In this document: positions 22,516-33,333 of the stretch, in pieces | How positions within the stretch are numbered: the stretch's first letter is position 1 | How the letters are laid out: each line of letters begins with the position of its first letter | Assembly (NCBI GenBank): GCA_030762935.1 | Contig: CM060899.1 | Location: 17,405,001-17,469,000, forward strand | From: Hymenopus coronatus | Taxonomy: Eukaryota; Arthropoda; Insecta; Mantodea; Hymenopodidae | Reading direction: 5' to 3' | DNA length: 64,000 nt | Notes under the pieces: generated by a model | What the model was told of the DNA's origin: nothing | Databases searched by the model: none | What the model saw: only the letters and a program-made list of their open reading frames with translations | Position numbers and translations under genes: made by a program

Positions 22516-22990
22516 TATTAAAAAAATCTGATGTTCCATTCACATGACTTTCTCTACATCTCTGCACAAATTATAGTTAAAAAGCTAATGCTTTTTATTT
22601 ACTTAATGCTAATCGAGAAAAAATTAGCAGAAATAGTCTTATTACATGCTTCCTTGCAAGTAGAAGCGAAATAAGGGAGTACTATAGGTTAAAGTGACAG
22701 TCAAAAGCTGCTTGCTATGTTACTGAGGGTCCTTTGTATGGACAGGAGCTAACAAATTCCTGTATGAGAAAAGCATAAGTTTTTTAAAGCTGACACCAAA
22801 AACAAAGAATATCTCAAAAAACGATCAATACCATGAAAAAAATTATATAACATATATTGTGTGTTTTAATGTTCCCTACATTTTTATGTGATAGGTTTTT
22901 GTCTTATCTCTTACGGTTTAGCAGTTATACAAATATCCAGAATAAAGGAGTCTTCAGAGGCTATTCCCAGAAAATTCAAGCTATACATTT
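22516..22990 (+). mobile_element. HLE1, left part of the copy split by a TIR transposon
   Basis: Starts AAAAAATCTGATGTTCCATT; type A module; breaks at CTATACATTT, where the TIR transposon is inserted. It continues at 23768. Confidence 0.92.
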
Positions 22991-23767
22991 GAAGGGCTCA
23001 GTGCCAGAGGGAGCTATCCCACACATTGTGAAAAAATGAGATTTTTTTATTTTTAGACAGCTTCTGCCATCTCTCATGTCTGTAGAAATCTTGGTATTAT
23101 TAACTGTTTTAGAGTTCCATCTACAGTAACTTACAGAAACTGTGTCATTTTCCAAAGTGAGAAGGTTTGTGCCAGGTGGGGATATCCCACTATGAAGTTG
23201 CCTGCTATTTAAAGAACAATGCCACCAAACTTACAGAACTTTAACTATTTTAATAGTATTGTTTATCGTTTAAACTATAGGCCAAGAAATAATGATTTTA
23301 GACCTTAATACGTGAAACAGAATAATATGTAAGATTATTATTAAACCTTAAGAATATTGCGTAAATGGTTGAAATTTTAGGCATTATACTATGCTGCAGA
23401 TTATTCTGTTTTTCAAAATGGAGGTAAATAGTACAGCTAGTGAAGGAAAGAAACGAATATGCAAACAAAACATATGGAAAAAAGTTGTTGCTAAACGAAA
23501 AAGAAACAATGGTGAGGAATATGTTTAGTTTCTCTCTCTGCATAAGTAAATGTTTAGTAAATAATACGGTTTGCAGTGCTAAATAAATAAAAGAAACAGT
23601 TAAATATCACTTTTTTGTATTTTCTAAGATCAAATGTGGATCAAATACTGGATTTAAAAAAGTGGTACCTTAATATTACATTTTTCACCAAATCAACAAC
23701 TCTAATAAAACTTTTTTTCTCAAATTTAGCTATTTGTGGGATAGCTCACTCTGGCGCTGAGCCCCTC
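22991..23767. mobile_element. TIR DNA transposon, 777 bp, 4-bp ATTT target duplication
   Basis: The left end GAAGGGCTCAGTGCCAGAGG and the reverse complement of the right end, GAGGGGCTCAGCGCCAGAGT, continue as an inverted repeat for about 33 bases to the AGCTATCCCACA core. The host HLE1 motif 'acattttatttg' is split with ATTT on both sides. An internal echo of the end lies at about 23171-23190 (GTGCCAGGTGGGGATATCCC). It shares the GAAGGG start, 4-bp AT-only duplication and layout with 11721-12316. Confidence 0.82.
23418..23528 (+). CDS. Short basic frame, possible transposase first exon
   Basis: 36 codons from an ATG inside the TIR element, rich in lysine and arginine, including KKVVAKRKRNNGEEYV. 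A basic 'W-K-N-V-K-R-N-G-Y' pattern opens some uncharacterised insect transposon proteins; that resemblance is from memory and weak. The frame ends at TAG, or could splice at GTTTAG. Confidence 0.3.
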   Translation: MEVNSTASEGKKRICKQNIWKKVVAKRKRNNGEEYV

Positions 23768-24134
23768 ATTTTATTTGTCAGGCAAATGTCTTAAATATAT
23801 GATAATTTAATAAAAATAGTGAAGACATTTATGAGAAAATAAAAATGTTCGAAAAAGTTATATGTAAAGGGTAGTTGGGAGTGGGAGATTTTCTTGAAAA
23901 TCTTCGTGTCTCATCCTTGCAAGATACCAAACATAAATTACCAAGTTTGAGCTAGGCTATCCACAGACAAACACACACACACACACGCGCGCGCGCGCGC
24001 GGACCTTTTTCCAGAAATGCTTTTTTTGGATGCAAAAGGACCAAAAACATGTATTTCCGGTGGAATCTCGGACATTTTTGGGTGCATTACAATAGCTTCA
24101 CTATATACATATTACGTGTAGAGAAAGTAAAAAG
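23768..24134 (+). mobile_element. HLE1, right part of the copy split by the TIR transposon
   Basis: From ATTTTATTTGTCAGGCAAAT to the hairpin and GTAGAGAAAGTAAAAAGG. The palindrome has been partly deleted ('aaattaccaagtttgagcta'). (AC)n then (GC)n at 23968-24001. Confidence 0.92.
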
Positions 24135-24345
24135 GAGTAAACTCAAAAACGAAAAGTCTGCTAAATACTAAGGCTGTATTTGAGCGTTTCATTTTCCAAC
24201 GGTGCGGCACAAAGATTTTGAGGGAAATGCCCATACTTGTAACTCCGAGTATGGAACATTTTCCGAAATTCGGACTTTCATAAAAATGGCTGACAGTTTT
24301 ATTAAAATACCTTATGTGGAAGATACTGTTATGACAGGTAAATAT
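24135..24345 (-). mobile_element. HLE1 internal fragment
   Basis: 'ctcaaaaacgaaaagtctgc' to 'gatactgttatgacaggtaa'. Ends missing. 24346-24517 is mostly unassigned, with a scrap of module B ('aatctcaattgtttcacacg'). Confidence 0.65.
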
Positions 24346-24517
24346 CAACTGCTCAATTTTTCTCTATTATATTTTAATTCCATTAATTATTAAAATTTGT
24401 GTTGTGTTTATCAAAAATAGTTTTGCTAACTGTTATAAACTTATTGAATACGCCTATGTCTTAAAATAATAATGAAGGCGAACCGAATCTCAATTGTTTC
24501 ACACGGCGGCCAGTTTT

Positions 24518-25216
24518 TTACTTTCTCTACGAATCTATGTACATTTTGTATAGAAAATGTATAGTATTCTACAAAAAATTCGCCGATATTTCCCCGTAAT
24601 GCATGTTTTGAGAATCCCTGAATCGAAAAAGCTGTTTTAGAAACAAGTCCCTGTATATGTGAACACTATAACAAAAGGTTGGTAAAATATCAAATTTGGA
24701 ATTAAAGTTTGGTATCTTTCAGGATTGCGTTCAGATGGAAAAAATTCGAAAATTTTGATTTTCTCAAAAATGGCTGTAACGATTTTGATTAAAACACCGT
24801 ATATTAACGATATTTACAGGCCAAATAAAATGTATACCTTGAATTTTATGGGAATTGCCTCTAGAGACCTCTTTATTTTGGATAGTTTTTATTGAATTTT
24901 CAGTAACTGGTAAACTGTAAGAAATGCATGAAACATTTTCGTAAATTTCGCTAAAGCACATAATTTATGTAATATAGGGTTTTTGAAGAGCTGGCTTATT
25001 CCTTGTTATAGTTTCAGATTATAAATAATTCCTGTTTTCATACAGAACTTTTTCATTTCAATACATAGCAACCAGCTTTTAAAACGTTTGACTATTGGTT
25101 TAGCCTAAGGTAATCCTTTATTTTAAGACAATTTCTGCTGATGTTTATTTCGATGAGCATGACGTAGATAAAAGAAAAAGCTTTTTAAGAACAATTTGGG
25201 AATAGTACACATCAGA
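24518..25216 (-). mobile_element. HLE1, near-complete, no microsatellite
   Basis: Hairpin reduced (CTTTCTCTACGAATCTATGT). The tract position holds only 'ctgtatatgtgaac'. Module B-like 5' part; 5' terminus eroded to GAATAGTACACATCAGATAT. Confidence 0.85.
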
Positions 25217-25712
25217 TATTTACTTTATCTATACCTATAATGTACATAGTGCACTGAGACGAAATTGTATTCCACCCAAAAATTCGATACCGAGATTGCA
25301 CCGGAAATAAATTTTTGGGTCCTCCTGAATCAAAAAAGAAAAAATTAGAAAAAAGGTCCGTATGTGTGTGTACGCGCGCGCGTATGTGACTGTCTGTGGG
25401 CAGCATAGCTCAAAAACGAAGAGACCGTTAGATACCAAACTTAGTATTTAGGTTTGGAATCTTCCAAGTATGCTACACGAAGATTTCCAGGAAAATTCTT
25501 CCACCCCAAACTACCCTTAATATGGAAACATTTTTCGAAAATTTCGCTTTTCTCAAAAATGGCTAACGAATTTGATTAAAAGCTCTTATATTTAGGATAT
25601 TTACATGCCAAAACAAAATGTGTATCTTAAAATTTCTGGATATAGCCTCTAAAGACCTCTTTGTTATGGATGATTTTTATTGAATTTTGCATAACTGGTA
25701 AACAGTAATGGA
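25217..25712 (-). mobile_element. HLE1, hairpin half
   Basis: Directly follows the previous copy head to tail. (GT)n with a (CG)n core at 25355-25385. Stops at 'ggtaaacagtaatgg', where an opposite copy begins. Confidence 0.9.
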
Positions 25713-26255
25713 AAGAAAAAAATCTGATGTGTTCCATTCACATGACTTTCTCTATATCACTGCAACAGATTACTCTATTTAGTTTATCTAAAATTAGCAG
25801 AAATAGTCTTATTACTTGCTTCCTTGTTAGTAGAAGCGAAATAAGGGGGTACCATAGGTTAAAGAGATAGTCAAAAGCTGGTTGCTATGTGACTGAAGTT
25901 CCTTTGTTTGTATGGACACGAGTTCACAAAGTCCTGTATGTCTTTATAGCTGAAAAAAAAACAAGGAATATCTCAAAAAACAGTCAACTCCACGAAAAAA
26001 ATGTATATAACATAAATTGTGCATTTTAATGTGCTTTACATTTGTTGTGTGGTAAGTTTTTGTCCATCTCTTACGATTTAGCAGTTATGCAAAATTCCGT
26101 AAGATTTATCCAGAATAAAGTAGGCTTCAGAGGCTATTCCCAGAAAATTCAAAATATAAATTTTATTTGTCATCTAAATATCTTTAATATACGATATTTT
26201 AATCAAATTCGTTAGAGCCATTTTTTAGAAAATCAACATTTTCGAAAAAAAGTTC
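25713..26255 (+). mobile_element. HLE1, 5' two-thirds
   Basis: Starts AAAAAAATCTGATGTGTTCC; type A; cut at 'gaaaaaaagttcca', just before the 3' third. Confidence 0.92.
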
Positions 26256-26366
26256 CAATAGCCTTATTACTTGCTTACTTGCTTCCTTGTAAGTAGGAGC
26301 GAAATAAGGAAGTACCATAAGTTAAAGTGATATTCAAAGGCTGGTTGCTATGTGACTGAAGTTCCT
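26256..26366 (+). mobile_element. HLE1 5' module fragment
   Basis: 'atagccttattacttgctta' to 'tgactgaagttccttttt', with 'cttgcttacttgcttcc' duplicated by one unit. Confidence 0.8.
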
Positions 26367-26505
26367 TTTTACTTTCTCCATACGCACTATGTACATAGTG
26401 TATAGAGAAAGTATTGCACTCCACCAAAAATTCGATACCGAGATTTCACCGGAAGCATATGTTTTAGGGTCCCCAATATCCAAAAAAAGCATTTTCACAA
26501 AAAGG

Positions 26506-26574
<69 letters not shown>

Positions 26575-27312
26575 GTCCGTCCTTCCGTCCGTCCGTGTGT
26601 CTGTGAACACGATAACTCAAAAACGAAAAGTTGGTAAAATACCAAACCTGGTATTTAAGTTTAGTATCTTCCAGGGATGCGACACGAAGATTTTGAGAAA
26701 AATCCCCCCACCCCCAACTACCCTTTACATGGAACTTTTTTCGAAAATTTTGATTTTCTCAAAAGGGGCTCTAACGATTTTGATTAAACTTTCGGATATT
26801 AAACATATTTACCTGACAAATGAAATGTATATCTTGAATTTTCTGGGAATAGCCTCTGAAGAGTGGTTTATTCTGGATGAATTTTACTAAATTTTGAATG
26901 ACTGCTAAACCGTAAGAGATGGACAAAAACTTACTACACAAAAAATGTAGAGCACTTTAAAGCACACAATTTATGTTATATACATTTTTTTTCGTGGAGT
27001 TCGTCGTTTTTGTGACATTCCTTATTTTTGGTTTCTGCTATGAAAAACGTATACTTTTCTCATACAGGAACTTGTCAACTCCTATCCATACAAACAAAGG
27101 AACTTCATTGACATAGCAACCAGCTTTTGACTATCACTTTAACCTACGGTTGTCCCTTATTTCGCTTCTACTTACAGGGAAGCGAGTAATTAGACTATTT
27201 CTGCTAATTTTTTCTGATTAGCATAAAGTAAATAGAAGTATAAGCTTTTTAAGAATTATTTGTTGCAGGGATATGGAGAAAGTCATGTGAATGGTACACA
27301 TCAGATTTTTTT
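26367..27312 (-). mobile_element. HLE1, complete, longest microsatellite
   Basis: Both ends are intact, with hairpin TATGTACATAGTGTATAGAG and 5' terminus GTCATGTGAATGGTACACAT then CAG. About 31 GT units (26509-26572) followed by a (CCGT)-type run make this copy ~945 bases. Confidence 0.95.
26509..26600. repeat. (GT)n then (CCGT)n microsatellite in HLE1
   Basis: An uninterrupted GT run of about 62 bases and then imperfect CCGT/CCTT tetranucleotides, in the fixed HLE1 tract position. Confidence 0.95.
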
Positions 27313-27980
27313 TTTGTATGGACACGAGTTCACAAAGTCCTGAATGAGAAACGTATGTTTTTTATTGTTGAAACCCAAAACAAGGAATATCTCAACAATC
27401 ACCTTGTGTAACATAAATTATGTGTTTTAAAGCACTCTAAATTTTTTGTTGTGTAGTAGGTTTTTGTCCATCTCTTACGGTTTAGCAATTATAAAAATTC
27501 CGTAAATTTGGCCCAGAATAAAATAGTCTTCAGAGGCTATTCTCAGAAAATTCAAAATATACATTTTATTTGTCAGGTAAATATCTTTAATGTACTATAT
27601 TTTAATCAAAATCGTTAGAGCTACTTCTTAGAAAATCAAAATTTTCGAAAAAATTTCTATGTAAAGGGTAGTTTGGTGTGGGGGGATTTTTCTCAAAATC
27701 TGTGTCGCGTCTATGGGTGATGCTAAACCTAAATACCAATTTTGGTATTTTACCGACTTTTCGTTTATCGTGTTCACGGACACACGGACACACACAAACA
27801 CACGGGCCTTTTTTCTGAAAATAATTTTTTTGGATAAAGGGGACCATAAAACACATATTTCCGGTGAAATCTCGGTATCGAATTTTTTGGTGAACTGCAA
27901 TACCTTTTTTATACACTGTAAATGGTACGTGTAGAGAAAGTAAAAAGTCATGTGAATGGGACACATACTTCTTTTTTCCT
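27313..27980 (+). mobile_element. HLE1, 3' two-thirds with a second 5' terminus fused to its hairpin
   Basis: Runs from 'tatggacacgagttcacaaa' to GTAGAGAAAGTAAAAA. It is then followed at once by GTCATGTGAATGGGACACAT, which is the reverse-orientation 5' terminus of the family. The junction falls at the GTAGAGAAAGT motif that both ends share. 27981-28255 is unassigned. Confidence 0.85.
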
Positions 27981-28255
27981 TCTTGAAGCAGATATAATCC
28001 ATGTGCTTTGTGAAATCAACTGGCTTCTTCAACTATTTGCTGCACGCGCTAGTGTGTACTTGCCCTTAGGTTTACACTGCGCCCAATGAGTTGATCGGAG
28101 CTGCATGAATAATGTTCGCTTTGTTTGCCTTGAGCCTTATTGGTTAAACTATGTCAACAGTCACAGTATGTTACCAGAGTAAGGGAATATCGCTCATCAC
28201 TGCTAAGCACCTTCTCATCATCATATTGGCACTTCTATCACTGTGCGCTCAGAAA

Positions 28256-28349
28256 AAAATAGCATGTGTTCCATTCATATGACTTTCTCTACATCGCTGT
28301 AAAAATTATTGTTAAAAATCATATTCTACTTTATGATAATCGAGATAAA
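28256..28349 (+). mobile_element. HLE1 5' end, left of a mariner derivative
   Basis: AAAAAATAGCATGTGTTCCA, ACTTTCTCTACA, then 'taatcgagataaa'; broken at a TA where the mariner-derived element starts. Confidence 0.8.
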
Positions 28350-28351
28350 TA

Positions 28352-28831
28352 AGAGGACCGTTTTTTTCAGCCTCCGATAGGCTATAAATAAAAGACAAGT
28401 TCATAGAAAACAATTATTTTATTACTGAAAGTTTTGTACACTTATAGGAACTTTTCAACATAATCACCGAAAAGATTGAGACATTTATCGTACATGTGCA
28501 CAAGCTTTGCAATACCCGCTTCAAAAAATGTTGCCGCCAATGGTTTCAAATGAGCTTAGGCGTTGTTTTGAAGATCTTCGTACTTTATGACGTTTGCGGA
28601 GAGCCATTCAAAACAAACGAAAGGGAATACTGACTTCAGGAATTGTGTTGATCCATGACAACGTTCGTCCACACACTGCTGGAACAACCCATCGGCTCCT
28701 TGAACAATTTCAATGGGACATTTTCGATCATCCGCCGTACAGTCCTGACCTGGCACTCAGCGACTTTCACCTTTTCCCTGAACTGAAGATTTGGCTAGGA
28801 GAGGAGCACTTTCAAACCAACAAAGATCCTT
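28352..28831 (+). mobile_element. Fold-back mariner derivative, right arm lost
   Basis: 28352-28586 is the 3' end of a mariner (terminal repeat, poly-T, 3' UTR, last codons) in reverse orientation. At 'gaagatcttcgta|ctttatgac' it switches to the forward C-terminal half of the transposase gene. The identical junction occurs at 63334 in a complete copy. Here the right arm is missing: the sequence turns into HLE1 at 28832. Confidence 0.85.
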
Positions 28832-28836
28832 TCTGA
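28594..28836 (+). pseudogene. mariner transposase C-terminal fragment
   Basis: Contains HDNVRPHTAGTTHRLLEQFQ with the second catalytic aspartate, and HPPYSPDLALSDFHLFPELK with the third. The start is internal (MRRAIQNKRKG), with no DNA-binding half and no first aspartate, and the end is cut by HLE1 sequence. It cannot be an active enzyme. Confidence 0.88.
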
Positions 28837-28970
28837 AAATAATTAGTTTTGGTTACAGGTTACCTTAAAACCTCTATTTCCGGTCAAATCTCGGTATGGA
28901 CTTTTTGCTTAGAATGCAGTTCCTTCTCTATACACTGTGTACGTAGTACACGTAGAGAAAGTAAAAATAT
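28832..28970 (+). mobile_element. HLE1 3' end, right of the mariner derivative
   Basis: 'tctgaaaataattagttttg' to hairpin TATACACTGTGTACGTAGTA and GTAGAGAAAGTAAAAATA. The middle of this HLE1 is absent. Confidence 0.85.
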
Positions 28971-29004
28971 ATGTGACATAAGTTGTGGTTATAACAAGAT
29001 CTGT

Positions 29005-29857
29005 AGTTTTAGTTTCTCTACACTTACGATGTACATAGTGTATAGAAAAGGTAGTGCATTCAAACAAAAAATTCCATACCGATATTTTCCGGAAATAGAT
29101 GTTTTGAGAACCCCTGTATCCAAAATAAGCATTTTTAGAAAAATGGCCTCGTGTGTCTGGCAATCTTTGGGCAGTATAGTTCAAAAACGAAAGGATCGTT
29201 AAATAAACTTGGTACTTTGGTAGTTAGGTATCTTCCAAGGAAGCGACACAAAAGTTTTCAGGAATATTCCCCATCCTCAACTACCCTTCACGTGAGTTTT
29301 AATTTCGAAAAGTTTTATTTTCCCAAAAATGTCTCTAACAATTTTTATTAAAATGCCGCATGTTTAAAATATTTTAATGCCAAACGAAATGTGTATCTTG
29401 AATTTTCTGGGAATAGCCACTGAAGACCTCTTTATTCTGGATGAGTTTTGTATAATTGGCAAACCGCAAGAGATACACAAAAACGTACTACACAAAAAAT
29501 TAGATCTCGATAAAACACACAATTTATGTCATATACATTTTTTTTTTCGTAGAGTTGGTCATTTTCGGGTATTTATTGTTACTGATTTCAGTTTTAAAAT
29601 AGTTGAAGTTTTCTTATACGGGAACTTGTCAACGCTTGGCTACGCAAAGAAATGAATGTCAATGCCATATTAATCACATTTTAAAACATTTGACTGTCGG
29701 TTTAGCCTAGTGTATTCCCTTATTTCCCTTCTACTTAAAGGGAACTAAGAAATAAGACCGTTTCTACTAAATTAAATAGAAGAATAAGCTTGCTAACAAT
29801 AATTTGTTACAGAGATGTATGGAAAGTCACGTGAATGGAGGCATCATATTTTTATGT
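29005..29857 (-). mobile_element. HLE1, complete, module type B
   Basis: GTTTCTCTACACTTACGATG hairpin; the tract is eroded to 'tcgtgtgtctggcaatcttt'. Module B ('caacgcttggctacgcaaag'). 5' terminus GTCACGTGAATGGAGGCATC. Confidence 0.9.
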
Positions 29858-30130
29858 CATGTTATTTATCTTTGTTTCAAACTACTTAACTTTACTCAAA
29901 CGGGACCATACAAAGCAAACCGAACCTCAAATGTTGTACATAGCGATCTTTTTTTAGAATATGTATAGCAAATTGTAATCCTTTATTTCCCTTCTACTTA
30001 CAATGAAGCAAGTAATACGACCGATTCTGCTAATGTTTATCTCAATTAGGTTGATGTAGAAAGATCTTTTGTAAGAAGTTTGTTTTTAGAGCTGCTAGAC
30101 AACGTCATGTGAATGGAACATATCATATTG
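29858..30130 (-). mobile_element. HLE1 5' fragment, module type B
   Basis: 'tgtcatgttatttatctttg' through 'acttacaatgaagcaagtaa' to GTCATGTGAATGGAACATAT then CATATTG. Confidence 0.75.
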
Positions 30131-30306
30131 TTAAGTAGACTTTAGCATTTTCTGATCAAAATTTTGGAATATGCTATTTAAATTCATATTTTCTGGATCG
30201 ACGACTCACATGGAAAATACATATAAGTAATAAACTCAAACTAGCCCGAGCAAGACTGGCAAAGCTCTACCCTCTCCTCAACAAAAGATCTTCACTCAAA
30301 CTAAAC
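30131..30306 (+). pseudogene. LINE (Jockey-like) RT fragment, left of HLE1 insertion
   Basis: The frame ending at 30306 reads FLDRRLTWKIHISNK, KLKLARARLAKLYPLLN, KRSSLKLN, the thumb region after the catalytic core of Jockey-group reverse transcriptases. It breaks off after codon AAC; the protein continues at 31154. Confidence 0.8.
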
Positions 30307-30952
30307 ATTTGATGTGTTGCATTCACATGACTTTCTCTACATCTCTGCAACAAATTATTGTTATAAAGCTTATGCTAATAATCGAGATAAAATGAGCAGA
30401 AATAGCCTTATTACTTGCTTCCTTGTAAGTAGGAGCGAAATAAGGCAGTACCATAGGTTAAAGTGATAGTCAAAAGCTGGTTGTTATGTGACTGAAGTTC
30501 CTTTGTTTGTATGGACAGGATTTGACAAATTCCCATATGAGAAAATTATGTTTTTCTAGGCTGAAACAAAAACAAAGAACATCTCAAAAACGATCAACTG
30601 CACGAAAAAAAATGTAAATAACATAAATTGTGTGTTTTAATGTGCTTTACATTTTTTGTAAGTTTTGGTGTATCTCTTACGGTTTAGCAGTTATGCAAAA
30701 TTCCTTAAAATTCATCCGGAATAAAGTAGTCTTCAGAGGCTATTCCCAGAAAATTCAAGATATACACTTTACTTGTCAGGTAACATATTTGTCTTTAACA
30801 TACGATATTTTAATCAAAATCGTTAGAGCCATTTTTAAAAAAATCAAAATTTTGGAAAAAAGTTCCATGTAAAGAGTAGTTTGTGGTGGAGTGATTTTCT
30901 TTAAATACCAAGTTTGCTATTCAACGGTCTTTTCGTTTTAGAGCTATGCTGT

Positions 30953-30998
<46 letters not shown>

Positions 30999-31153
30999 GC
31001 GCGGACCTGTTTCTAAAAATACTTTCTTTTTTTTTGGAATCAGGGGGACCCAAAATATATATATTTCTGGTAAAATCTCGGCATCGAATTTTTGGATGCA
31101 TTACAATACCTTCTCTAAACACTATGTACATAGTACGTGTAGAGAAAGTAAAA
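30307..31153 (+). mobile_element. HLE1, complete, inserted in a LINE, no target duplication
   Basis: Starts ATTTGATGTGTTGCATTCAC and ends GTAGAGAAAGTAAAA. Removing it joins CTAAAC to AATTGC and restores the reading frame of the LINE (LKLN then NCSLFYTTLLKP). It contains (AC)n and (GC)n at 30955-31002. Confidence 0.95.
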
Positions 31154-31490
31154 AATTGCTCACTGTTTTACACAACTCTATTAAAACCACTCCATTATAC
31201 GCTTGTCCAGTTTGGAGAGGAATCAGTATTTCCGAAATCAAACGTATCCAGACATTTCAAAACAAAATATTGCGAATCTCAACGAATGCACCAGAAATAG
31301 TCAACTACATAGAGAAACTGGAATCAGCATCATCCAACAGTCAATTTCTTCACAAGCCGAACAGTTTTACAGCAAGCTAAAAGACGTCTCAGGAGCCATT
31401 CACTATTCTCTTGGCAGGAAATCTAGCTATCCAACTCTCATCAAGAGTCGCCCATCACTGGACCAGCGCGCACAACAGGATCTTCTGTAA
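31154..31490 (+). pseudogene. LINE (Jockey-like) RT C-terminal fragment, right of HLE1
   Basis: Continues with LFYTTLLKP in the frame of 30131-30306. It then needs a frameshift to read YACPVWRGISISEIKRIQTF and another near 31290 to read NSQLHRETGIS and SSQAEQFYSKLKDVSG. Typical of the post-RT region of insect Jockey elements. Catalytic residues lie upstream and are absent. Confidence 0.8.
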
Positions 31491-31495
31491 AATAG

Positions 31496-32359
31496 AAACA
31501 AAAATCTAATGTGTTCCATTCACATGCCTCTCTCCACAACTCTGCAAAATAGTATCGTTAAAAAGCTTATCCTTCTGTTTATGCTTCTGTTCTTATGCTA
31601 ATCTAGAAAAAAAATAACAGAAATAGTCTTATTACTTGCTTCCTTGTGAGTAGAAGGGAAAAAAGGAAGTACCATAGGTTAAAAGTGAAAGTCAAAAGCT
31701 GGTTGCTATGTGACTGAAGTTCCTTTGTTTCCATGAACAGAGTTGGCAAATTCCTAAATAAGAAAAGTATGTTTTTCATAGCAAAAACCAAAAACAATGA
31801 ATATCTAAAAAGCGATCAACTCCATGAAAAGAATGTATATAACATAAATTGTGTGCTTTAACGTGCTCTACATTTTTTGTGCTGTGTTGTTGTATATCTC
31901 TTACCGTTTAGGAGCTATGCAAAATACCGTAAATTTCATCTAGAATAAAATAAGCTTCCGAGGCTATTCCCAGAAAATTCAAGATATACATTTTGTCTGG
32001 TAAACATCTTTAATATACGATATTTTAATCAAAATCCTTAGAGCCATTGTTGAGAAAAACAACATTTTTTAAAAAAATGCCATGTAAAGAATAGTTCAGG
32101 GTGGGGGGATTTTTCTCAACATTTTCGTGTATCATCCCTGGAATATACTAAACTTAAATACCAAGTTTGGTATGTTACCGACTTTTCGTTTTTGAGTTAT
32201 CGTGTTCACACACACACGGACTTTTTCTGAGCATGCTTTTTTTTTGGATACAGGAGACCCTAAAACATACTTCCGGTGAAAACTCGGAATCGAATTTTTG
32301 GGTGGAGTGTAATACCTTCTCTATACACTAAGTACATATAAGTATAGAGAAAGTAAAAA
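31496..32359 (+). mobile_element. HLE1, complete, module type A
   Basis: AAAAATCTAATGTGTTCCAT start; palindrome AAATACCAAGTTTGGTATGT; AC tract reduced to 'cacacacacgg'; hairpin around AAGTACATATAAGTATAGAG. 32360-32500 is unassigned. Confidence 0.93.
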
Positions 32360-32500
32360 TATACCTATTTATGAGGGACTCGATGGGGCTTAACTCATTT
32401 CAATGTTATTCAGTATCATGCGCCTAAATAATATCTTAAATCAATGATCTTTAGAGCACACATGCGCTGATCGATCAATAAATTATTTAAAAAAAATAAT

Positions 32501-33333
32501 GTTTACTTTCTCTATACGCACTATGTACATAGTGTGTAGGGAAGATTTTATCCACCCAAAAATTCGATACCGGGATTTAAACGTAAATATATGTTTTAGG
32601 GTCCCCTGTATCCAAAAATGCATTTTCAAAAAAAAAAAAAAAGGTCTGTGTGCCTGTGAACACGATAACTCCAAAACGAAAAGTCGGTAACATACCAAAC
32701 TTGGTATTTAAGTTTAGTATCTTCCAGGGGTGTGTCACGAAGATTTTGAGAAAAATCTTCCCCACCCCCAAACTACCCTTTTTCTCGAAAATTTTGATTT
32801 TCTTAAAAATGGCTCTAAAGATTTTGATTAAAATGTCATATATTAAAGACATTTACCTGACAAACAAATTGTATATCTTCAATTTTCTGGGAATAGCTTA
32901 CTTTGTTCTGGATAGAATTTACGGAATTTTGCATAGCTTCTAAACCGTAAGAGATAGATAAAGACCCTCTACACAAAAATTATAGAGCACGTTAAAACAC
33001 ACAATTTATGTTATATACATTTTTTTCATGGAATTGACGTTTTTTTTAGATATTCCTTGTTATTGGTTTCAGCTTTGAAAAACTTGTACTATTCTCATAC
33101 TGGACCTGTCCATACAAACAGAGGAACTTCAGTCACATAGCAACCAGCTTTTGACTATCACTTTAACCTATGGTACTCCTTCATTTCCCTTCTACTTACA
33201 GGGAAGCAATTAATAAGATTATTTCTGCTAATTTTTTCTCAATTAGCATGAAGTAAACAGAAGTTCAAGGTTTTTAACACTATTGTTTGCAGAGAGGTAG
33301 AGAAAGTCGTGGGAGTGTAACCCATCAGATATT
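32501..33333 (-). mobile_element. HLE1, near-complete
   Basis: Intact hairpin CTTTCTCTATACGCACTATG; no GT tract, only a poly-A run at 32629-32642. 5' terminus GTCGTGGGAGTGTAACCCAT then CAGATA. Confidence 0.92.

Noticed and set aside
28594..28836. Host SETMAR-like fusion gene
   Set aside because: Only mariner sequence is present; there is no SET domain, intron or host exon, and the frame lies in a rearranged transposon derivative.
30955..31143. Histidine/threonine- and cysteine/valine-rich repeat proteins
   Set aside because: Direct translations of the (AC)n and (GC)n tracts in HLE1, not proteins.
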